Positions 55,938 to 64,000 of a stretch of 64,000 nucleotides of DNA are shown here, piece by piece (position 1 is the stretch's first letter; the number at the start of each line of letters is the position of its first letter). The translations under genes and the position numbers were made by a program. Location: contig JABYQN010000007.1 of NCBI GenBank assembly GCA_022606135.1, positions 1 through 64,000 of the forward strand. The letters are read 5' to 3'. The notes under the pieces are model-generated. The model did no database searches. It was not told the DNA's origin and saw only the letters and a list, made by a program, of their open reading frames with translations. Source of the stretch: Fomes fomentarius (lineage: Eukaryota; Basidiomycota; Agaricomycetes; Polyporales; Polyporaceae).

Positions 55938-58885
55938 ATGTTCCGTCCGACGCGCCTCTCCCCCGCCCTCCGCCAGTTCGCCATCCCTCGCGCGTGCAGA
56001 GGGCTTGCGAACGTCACACCACAGCTGCCTGAGCAGTCTTATGGCAATCTCCCATCGTCGCAGTCGCCCATTACACCGAAGATGCACTTCTTCAACTCCG
56101 TCGTGGAGGCCGGCAAGCAAATCCCCACGTACAGGGTTATTGATGGCGCGGGACAGCCGCTTGAAGGTGCAGAGGTACCGGAGGTGCGTCTGGTGTGCTC
56201 GCGCGCGTCGGAGAGAAGAGTCTCACTCGTTGAGACCGCGGCTGTGACAGTTGGACAAGGAGTTTGCGCGCAACATGTGAGTGTTCGTGTCTTGGTAGAC
56301 AGGTTACACACGCGAACGTGTACGACCTTCACTGACGCTGTGAATAATGCGAAGGCGATGGATATTCTCCCATCGTGTTGCTTCGAAGAACCTTGCCGGA
56401 CGTCACGTAGGCCGAGCCTTTGCCCCGTTTCGGCAGAAATACTTCGTTGTACGAGAATTGGTGCGAGGCTCTGTCTGTGACGTCTGGTGATGTTCATATG
56501 AATGGGACCTACCATTCTGATCTGGTTCTGAATCACTCACAGGCAAGGGTCATAGTTGTACGATCAGAGGTCGCAGAGAACGCGGTTCCTATTGTACCGA
56601 TGAGTTGCGCCACTGGTCTTTTGCTGTTGAGGTAGACATCCATCGCGCGCCCTTCATTTGCACTGATACCCATGAGCGTCTTCTCGCTGGTATCCGAGAG
56701 GCCAGAGAGGAGAACAGGGAAAGCGTCAGGACGGAGCTGTTCAGACCCGAATGTATAATTCGCTTCCAGCAGCAATTATCCGAGGTTTCTCATCTCACTG
56801 ACCTGGAACTGACCTTGAAAAATTCAACAATGTTCCTGAGCCTTTATGAGCGGCCCGGAGTAAGGTGGGAGCACGCTCGAGCCGCTACAGGCCGCGACAC
56901 GGCGGATGCGAACCGCTAGTCTGTGTGAGCAGTGAGCTTTGCAACTCACAACAGTCTGCGCATCACTGTGCTTGAGATGTGCCAATTTCGTGAAGGATGA
57001 TCCTGCATACTCCGTTGACATCGCACCCTTACCATGTCGTCTCACGCTCTCACCGTGCTCGATCCCTGTACTTACCGAGACACTGTTATCTGTGCGCAGA
57101 TACCAGCAAATGGCACAACTTCCCATACTCGACGAGACCATCTACAACCTCCAGCGACAGGGTCGCATCTCCTTCTATGTAAGTCCCGAGCTTAATGTCT
57201 TTTTGCCTTTTGAAACACCGCCGTGGTTCGGTCGCTCAACGCTGACTTCCCCGCGCAGCTCACTGCCGTAAGTCCCACTCCAGCAATTCGGGCGCACTCT
57301 CACCACTGCTGCGTTGCCCGATATGCCCTGCCCGACGACCGACGACCGGTTACACTGATACTGGGTATCGGTCTCATAGTATGGTGAAGAGGCGACTATC
57401 ATTGGCTCCGCAGCCGCCCTCGCGCCTGACGACGAGTGAGTGCTTCCATTTGGCCTCGCAGTGGCGACCTCGAAAGAGAGCTTAACGAACGCTGACATTC
57501 TGAACCATTGCTAGAGTGCTCGGTAAGCCGTCTCTCTGACTCTTCACAGCCTCTGGCGCTGCTCTTCCGTGGTGTCTGTCGCTCGTCGCTTGCTCGGAGG
57601 CTGAGATGAATGCAATCGTTTTGCAGCGCAGTACCGCGAGTCAGGGGTGCTCCTGTACCGCGGCTTTGGCATCGACGGCCTTCTCAACCAATGTTACGGG
57701 ACCCAATACGACACATGTACCAAGGGGAAACAGATGCCGGCAGTGAGCAATCTATCACCTTTCTCTCTCTCCGCAGCGATCAAGTTGACACACTTCCCTT
57801 CGCATTCCTGTCGCTCGTAGCATTATGGATCGAAAGCGCTGCACTACCACACCATCTCCTCTCCATTAGCCACGCAGATCCCACAAGCTGCGGGTGTTGG
57901 GTACGCACTGAAGCGTGACCCAGCGCGGCGGGGCAAGAACTGCGCGGTAGTGTATTTCGGAGAGGGCGCTGCGTCCGAAGGCGACTTCCACGCAGGGATG
58001 CTGCTCGGTACGTCTGCTATACTGTACCGGTCAGATGTCACCCACCTAGCTGACCTGACATGGTGCACTGAACTTAGCATCGACGATCCCGTCCCCAACA
58101 CTGTTCCTCGCGCGGAACAACGGCTTCGCGATCTCCACCCCCTCCTCGGAGCAGTACTACGGCGACGGCATCGCCGCGCGTGGAGCAGGGTACGGCATAC
58201 ACACGATCCGGGTCGACGGCAACGACGTCCTTGCTGTGTACTCTGCCGTCAAGGAGGCACGGAGACGGTGCATCGAAGAGGGCCGTGCGGTGCTCGTCGA
58301 GACGATGACATACCGGTGCGTCTCCACGGCCGAGAGCTTGAGCTTCTAGTCGCAGCGCCAGCTTCGCCGCTCCTGTGCTCCTGTGCTCGGTTTTCCGGCG
58401 GTCTGCTTACATTCGAACCACTGCGGCAGGGTCAGCCACCACTCGACGTCGGACGACTCGTTCGCGTACCGGCCGCGAAGGGAGGTCGAGGAGCGGAAGC
58501 GGCTGGACAACCCGATCGTGCGCTTCCGGCTCTTCCTCGAGAGCCGCGGGTGGTGGTCGAAGGAGGAAGACGAGGCGCTGACGAAGCGGATCAAGGCCGA
58601 GGTGCACGCGGCGTACAAGAAGGCGGAGAAGCTGCAGCGGCCTGCGCTGAGCGAGATGTTCGAGGACGTTTATGGCGGCGAGCAGCCTTGGAACCTTGTG
58701 AGCCTTCTTTTATCAAAAGTCTGATGATGTCGAGCTAGTGGGCGAGGGCTGAGAGCGCTTCTGATTTGCAGAAGGACCAGCGGGAAGAGCTGAAGGGGCT
58801 GTTGAAGAAGTACGGGAACTCGTGGGAGCCGTGGAAGGAGGAGCTGAAGAAGTTCAAGGGCGAGGGCAAGGACTTCACGGACTGA
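55938..58885 (+). CDS. Branched-chain 2-oxoacid dehydrogenase E1 component, alpha subunit
   Basis: The mitochondrial E1 alpha subunit (BCKDHA type) that, with E1 beta and thiamine diphosphate, decarboxylates 2-oxo acids from Leu, Ile and Val. Eleven exons give 448 residues: 55938-56183, 56251-56276, 57100-57178, 57259-57267, 57380-57435, 57515-57522, 57627-57742, 57821-58007, 58078-58315, 58430-58697 and 58772-58885; all phases agree. The N-terminus is Arg-rich and presequence-like. Core motifs follow [73 protein letters not shown], the thiamine-diphosphate motif [13 protein letters not shown]...ARNN, and the phosphorylation-loop region [13 protein letters not shown]. Exons 4 and 6 are only 9 and 8 nt. 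Intron 2 is 823 nt. The chosen ATG (55938) replaces an upstream GTG. Identity is very confident. Confidence 0.92.
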
Positions 58886-59591
58886 TGATGAACCGGTGAA
58901 GTGTACGATAATATGCAGTGGACCGCTTATATCTGGTATGAGCTGGGAGGCTGGTATACACATTCCTGACGCGGTCATGTGGCCGTATGGGGAGTGGTTT
59001 GAAATACTGCTCCACCGGACGGGTTGGCTGGTATGCTCGCGGGAGGCGGAAAAGTCATGTCGGAGCCAAGGGGCCAAGACTAAAATTAAAAGAGAGGGTG
59101 AATTGGGTAGAGTGTATCACAATCGCCATGGAGATGGGCGTCGGAGGGGAATGAGGAGGGAGACGCCTTATCGCTACCGGCGGACCAAAAGAAGGGGGAG
59201 AGGGTTGATTGGGAGGGCGGGTGAGAACTTAAGGAGGAGGAAGACAAGATGGAATGCCATCGCTATGAGCGCGATGGCGGAGTGAAGGGGGATCACCAGG
59301 AACAGATGTCTGCCCAGCCGGCGGTCAATATTACCGTCAGCTGCTGCGCCGAGAATATTATTCGTGCCAGAGTCGTCTCCCTTGTCTTTCGTCTTCTTCG
59401 TTGTGTACATCGTCTGTCACAGCGTCCCCGTCTTGTTCCCCGCCGACCTGGGCTCTGGATGTCCACCTGAAGAGTCGGCCTTGAAGCTCGCTGCTGTGCA
59501 CCAAGCAGGACCAGCTGGACCGCGTCCATTCATTTCGCGGCTACCCTCAATCGCCAGAGATATCCTTGACTGTGCGTTGAGCAGGCTCCCC
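58886..59591. other. Intergenic region, no gene recognised
   Basis: About 700 bp. It should contain the 3' UTR of the E1 alpha gene and the promoter and 5' UTR of the next gene. The open frame extends upstream of 59592 (from about 59364) but looks like leader sequence. Confidence 0.4.
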
Positions 59592-61644
59592 ATGTTCTCT
59601 TCCTCCCCCGCCGCCCTGGTCGGCTTTCTCTTCTACTTTCTCTTCGCTGCTACCGTCCTTGTTTCCCCCGTCGCTGCCCGCTTCGCCTCCATCCAGTTCT
59701 CCCAAGTCAAGCAGTGCGGCAACTTTACTGTCGACTTCTGGGGCGGGAAGGCCCCCGCAGCGCTACCACTAAGCCTCTCTGTCCTTCCCGTGAATGGAAC
59801 TCCAATATCCATCCCCCTCCCCGTCAATGCATGGAACTCGACTAGCCAGTCTGGTGCCGCCATCACCTTCCTCCCCTTCCCCGAGGGCACAGAGTTTATC
59901 GCATCCCTCGACGACGCCGACGGCCTCGGCACGGCCCTCGTCTCCGACGTGCTCGTCATCGGCAAGTCGGACACCAACGACGTCTCCTGCCTCGCCGCGA
60001 ACCCCGCCCCGTTCGTGCCCCGCTATGCGCTCTCCGGCACTCTCAAACAGTGTCAGTCTTTCTCTCTCGACTTCGATCCCGCCCAGGTCGCCGGTACGCC
60101 GACCGTACGTGCCTTCGTCCCACAGGGTCCGTCCTTTCCCGTCAACCAGACCGTGCCCACCATCTCCACCCCGGGCGCAGCTACCTATCTCATGGACGTG
60201 CCCCGCGACTCCTTCGTCGTCCTCATGTTCAAGGATCAGAATGGGACCGCCCAGACCTCGTCGATCCTCCCTGTCCTTGGCGATCTTGCCAGCGACGACT
60301 CCTGCATCCCCACCAACCCGCTCTCGACTGCTGCAATCCTCGACGCCAGCGACGACAACTCGACCGCACGTGTTACTCCCAAGTAAGTCTCTCACCCCTC
60401 TCCCACCCTTGCCAATCACCGTCTGACATGGCCGGTCTCTCTTCATTTCAAGGCTCGCGATAGTTGTCATCGCCGTGTGCGTAGGTGTGATCGGTATCGT
60501 CGCGTCCGTCATGATCATCTGGTACTTCCTCAACCGCCGCAAAGCCCAGGAAGGCCGACAGTTCGCAAAGCTCGACACCCCGCGCGACCCCGAGAAGCAG
60601 ATGCGTCCTCTCTACCTGCAGTCCCAGACACCCCCAGCTACGAGCCCACTCTCTCCCGCCGATTCGCACTACAACAACCCAACGCAGGGACTCGTTGTCC
60701 GTGATCCGCCCTACGCGTACATCCGCACCGGCAGCGCACTCATCTCGCCCACCTCGCCCGATCCGAAAGACCCGTTCGGCGAGCGAGTGGTGAGCTCCAT
60801 CCTCGGCCCCCTCTCCTCCGCGCGCGAAAGCCGCGATGGTCTCGGCGCAACAGCACTCGGGCACATCGTCGGAGGCCCATCGACGCTTGCCCTCCCGCGC
60901 AAACGACAGTCACCAACAATGGGCATGGAATACTCTCCGGCCGCCCGCTCATCCGTCCTCCGCCGCTCGTCCACCTTCGACCCCGCGAGCGACATCATCC
61001 CCGGCACGTCGCCGTACTGGGGCGGCCGACTCGCCGTGACCCCAGACAACTCGCTCGCATCGAACCCAGACTCGGTTCTGCGCCGGGCAATAAGCGTCCG
61101 ACAGTCGCTCGGGACCGCGTCCGTCTCCTCGGTCGAGATCGACCGCATTCTCGAGATGGCGACGATATACGGGGGCCCGGACCTCCCGGACCTCCCCCAG
61201 CCCGTCGTCACTGCGCCCGCGACGCTCCGCTCGTCCGCATACATGGCCGGGCGCGAGTCCCGGAGACAGTCCGCAGCGATGAGCGGCTCGCCGTATTCCT
61301 CCCCCGTCCACAGCCGGAACAACAGCGCGACGGCGGGCGAGCCCTCTCGGCTGAACATGACCTCGTCGCCGACAATGGCGGCACTGAGTCACAGCGCGAG
61401 CTTGTCGACACTGCGCACGGACCGCGCGTTCCGCTCGCCCCCGCTCGCCCCGCTGCCCTCGTCTCCCCTCGCATCGCCTGGTCTCCGGCCGAGCTTTCAG
61501 ATGCTAGCAGCGCGTCAGACACCGGAGGCGTCGGCGCTGTCGCGGAACATCTCGTCGTCGACGAGACAGTCGATGTACAGCGAGGATGGGGATTGGCTTG
61601 ACGGGTATGAGATGCTCCAGCCTCCGCCACCACGGCAAGTATGA
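59592..61644 (+). CDS. Secreted/type I single-pass membrane protein of unknown function
   Basis: A 660-residue protein from exons 59592-60382 and 60453-61644. It starts with a signal peptide (FLFYFLFAATVLVSPVAA, cut near residue 32-35), which is why I chose this ATG over earlier in-frame ones. The extracellular part (about 230 residues) appears to hold two similar halves, each with a Cys in a Q.KQC.(NF/SF) context (VKQCGNFTVDF and LKQCQSFSLDF), with NFT and NST glycosylation sequons. One transmembrane helix follows at about residues 265-290 (VVIAVCVGVIGIVASVMIIW) and a stop-transfer NRRK. The long cytoplasmic tail (about 370 residues) is Ser/Pro/Arg-rich and disordered-looking, suited to phosphorylation. 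Similar architectures occur in basidiomycete hypothetical surface proteins; no named family is recognised. Confidence 0.75.
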
Positions 61645-63096
61645 TGCGTCCGCCGTGGTCTCTGTCTTGGGTCAGTGTCACTATCTGGGACTTTGGTTGT
61701 TTCGATGACGATTAATCAAATCATCACGACGCGATTGCGCTCCCCCCCACCCCCTTAAGCTTCGTGGTTCCGTTGTTCCGTATCTCTCCATTTGCATGTT
61801 CCGTCGTTCGCACCTGCTCTCCGCACGCACTTCACTTCTGCTTCCCGTTCCGTTCATCGCTTCGCTTTCTTCATTTTCGCCCCGCCTCGCAAGAGAGAAG
61901 ACGTGTCATCATCACACACGTCCCGCTCGTGCGTCCGTGCTAACCGCGGCTAGAGGTACACTACACTATGCATATTCTGCTTTTTTCGCATTCAACCTTC
62001 CACACGTGTGCATACTCATACTTGACCCCCTTGCCCTTGTGCTTTGCACTCTCCCGGTCGCCTGGCGCCGTTCGCTCGTTCTCCACATGACGTCGTTCGA
62101 AGTCAGACCCCCTCCCTCTCTCTCGCTCGCAAAACATCCTGGTCTCCCTCGCTCGTTACCGTGTGCTAGCACTAGTACTGGTATTGGTACTGTAAACTGT
62201 GCTGCCGGACGCGAGAACGAGAACGAATCCTGGAGTGACCGCGGATTGTGCCCATGTTTGTGATGTATCCTTAGTTGTACATGTACTTATGTAGTGTGTA
62301 GGAGTACGCATCCAGCCAGCATTATCCTACATAAGTATACTGCTCTTACCCACTTCCGAACTTGTGTGATTCCGGCGTTGTATACAGTAAGTATATGGGC
62401 CGACGAGCGCAGGTGGTAGTGTGTGAACGTCGGTGCTTTATATGACGTGCGTGGTTGCGGTTGCCTGGTGAGTAAACGAAGTGGTGGGGTGGATGGCGCC
62501 TGAGTCGACCTGGTGAACTAAAGGACATCATGATGGTGATCTTCGTATGCTCGTAGACCATTCAGCCAGGGGTGGGCGCGGACTGATAGAAAGAGAGCTC
62601 TCGTCTGTACATGTCTGTACGAGCGGACCGTGCGATACCGGGGCGTAAGGAACCTGATTGCGGATGGTGATATGTACTGCACCGATGTCATCAGTACCTT
62701 ACAAAATGAAAAGTGCTAATGAACTGAGCGCATGGGACTCACCTGCAACTTCTGAGATCCGAGCGGGATAGATGATCGCCAGCTGCGCGGGCCGCAAGAG
62801 ACTTTTCAGGTCCCTTCCACCACTTCATCCTCCATCACAGTCCGCAGGTCCATCATCCATCCACCACGTCCATCCAACCAACAAAAAAACGGCGCCCACT
62901 AAGTATGTAGGTGCTCACCATCGAACTCGGCCAGCGACCGGCGACCACCATCTCCCTGACCGCCGCAACAGACACCAGATAATGATTTGCACGATACCTC
63001 TCCAGGCATAGACGGCCCAACCCAAGCCTGCAATCCTTCCCACCTCCAAATAAAGCCCTCGCAGAGTAAGCGCAGAGTCTTCATTACATTACGGCC
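61645..63096. other. Intergenic region, no gene recognised
   Basis: About 1.45 kb between convergent genes. A 155-codon frame at 61796-62263 is hydrophobic and CT-rich but has no domain and probably lies in the 3' UTR. Confidence 0.4.
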
Positions 63097-63476
63097 TCAC
63101 GAGTCCGGGTCCTTGGGCAACTTCGCAGCCTCCTCCGCCGCCCTGCGTCTTCCGCCGAGCATGAGCGTAACATAGTCCGCACCGCCCAGGACGGGCCCGT
63201 CGCCCTCAGCGCGCTTGTGTCTGCTCGCCTTGGCCTTCAGCCCTGCGTGTTTCTTCTGCTCTTTCGCTGTGGGTGCGGACGCAGCGGGCTTCGGGGCGGG
63301 CTTCAATGGTGCGATAGCCTGCAGAGACCGAGACGTCGAGCCCGATCCGGCGCTGCTCGTCGTTTTCTTCTGCTGCAATCCCCACCATTTCTCAGTCAAA
63401 CGCGTACGTTCGTGTGTGCACATATTATGAGACATCTGCACACCTGTCGTTTGTGGAACTTCGCACTGCGTCCCAT
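63097..63476 (-). CDS. Small basic protein starting MGRSAKF, unknown function
   Basis: A 102-residue protein from exons 63444-63476 and 63097-63372. The first exon encodes MGRSAKFHKRQ and joins in phase to QKKTTSSAGSGS across a GTGTGC...TTGCAG intron. The middle is Lys/Ala/Pro-rich. The C-terminus is better ordered, with GGADYVTLMLGGRRRAAEEA and a short acidic end. An alternative acceptor 18 nt upstream (after GACTGAG) would add KWWGLQ. The composition suggests a nuclear or nucleolar protein; that is a guess. The first exon makes it more credible than the bare frame, which begins with GTG. Confidence 0.55.
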
Positions 63477-64000
63477 CTTGGCACTGGGTCGACGACTGGA
63501 AGCAAGATTTGCGAGCGCCTAATCCCGACTTTGTATATCCGCGGCATCCCGGTCCGGGGCTTCGACACGGAGCATACTCAGACTAGAGTTCTGTCGAAGA
63601 GGTGCTAGACGGGCTGCGACGAGGAGGAATGCAACGGTGCCAAAAACACGTCTGTGATATAAGCCAACTGAGTACTAGCTCCCCAGCCGCGTACTGTGTC
63701 GTTCAAGGACTGTGTGAATCCGAGATGCCCAAATTCTTCGTTGCCATACCCTCGATCGACATGGTGAGGTCGTCACGAACGTGCTTCATATACTTGCAAT
63801 TGGCATGCATACAGTGGTCCAACAACAGTCGTAAAGTACATTGTCATGTTCATGATACCTCCTCCTCTTTGACACGGAATTGTATACACCATCCCGGGCC
63901 CTATAAGTAGTAGAACGTGGAGTCGATGTCCGTATGGCTCCGACGGCGGTGAAGCCACCAAATATTGGCAATAATTGTCGACTCTTCTGAATAACACGGT
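63477..64000. other. Upstream region at the right window edge
   Basis: About 520 bp upstream of the small basic protein gene, so it probably holds its promoter. No gene could be supported here. Confidence 0.35.

Noticed and set aside
61796..62263. 155-codon frame after the single-pass membrane protein gene
   Set aside because: No domain or splice evidence; CT-rich sequence in a likely 3' UTR.
1..64000. CRISPR arrays, bacterial operons, ribosome binding sites, insertion sequences
   Set aside because: Intron-rich eukaryotic genes throughout; no regularly spaced repeats, transposase motifs or LTR pair were seen by eye.

Overview
This window is nuclear DNA of a filamentous basidiomycete, most likely an Agaricomycete close to the Polyporales. 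It is GC-rich, has no operons, and its genes carry many small GT-AG introns, mostly about 50-70 nt. It encodes lineage-typical families: FunK1-like proteins, an F-box protein, a polyporopepsin-type aspartic protease relic and an Hri1 homologue. Every exon model below was built by hand from splice signals, reading phase and protein similarity recalled from memory. No alignment or database search was run.

Layout. 0-8.2 kb is dense housekeeping DNA: the 5' part of a Hul5/UBE3C HECT ubiquitin ligase (-), a multi-pass membrane protein (+), Hri1 (+), a small RNase III-fold protein (-) and mitochondrial D-lactate dehydrogenase (+). 8.2-19.3 kb holds a kinase-less FunK1-type gene (-), a full-length ABCC transporter (-) and a decayed FunK1 paralogue (+). 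22.4-28.5 kb holds an F-box protein (+), an LRR-like protein (-) and a mitochondrial K+/H+ exchange-related protein (-). 29.1-36.2 kb holds an aspartic protease pseudogene (+), a small unknown gene (+), a phytanoyl-CoA dioxygenase-like enzyme (+) and an isoprenylcysteine methyltransferase-family protein (-).

36.2-45.2 kb is an unusually long stretch without a recognisable gene. 45.2-52.2 kb holds a protein kinase-like gene (+) flanked by two paralogous small membrane proteins (both -). 54.3-64 kb returns to housekeeping genes: the mRNA-capping RNA 5'-triphosphatase (-) diverges from branched-chain 2-oxoacid dehydrogenase E1 alpha (+), followed by a signal-anchored single-pass membrane protein (+) and a small basic protein (-).

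The genes do not form an obvious pathway or cluster. Mitochondrial functions recur (D-lactate dehydrogenase, K+/H+ exchange protein, BCKDH E1 alpha), but this looks like ordinary mixed gene order. No convincing new defence or biosynthetic system was found. The most notable points are two micro-exons and an 823-nt intron in the BCKDH E1 alpha gene, very short introns elsewhere, several decayed paralogues, and the kinase with its flanking membrane-protein pair.
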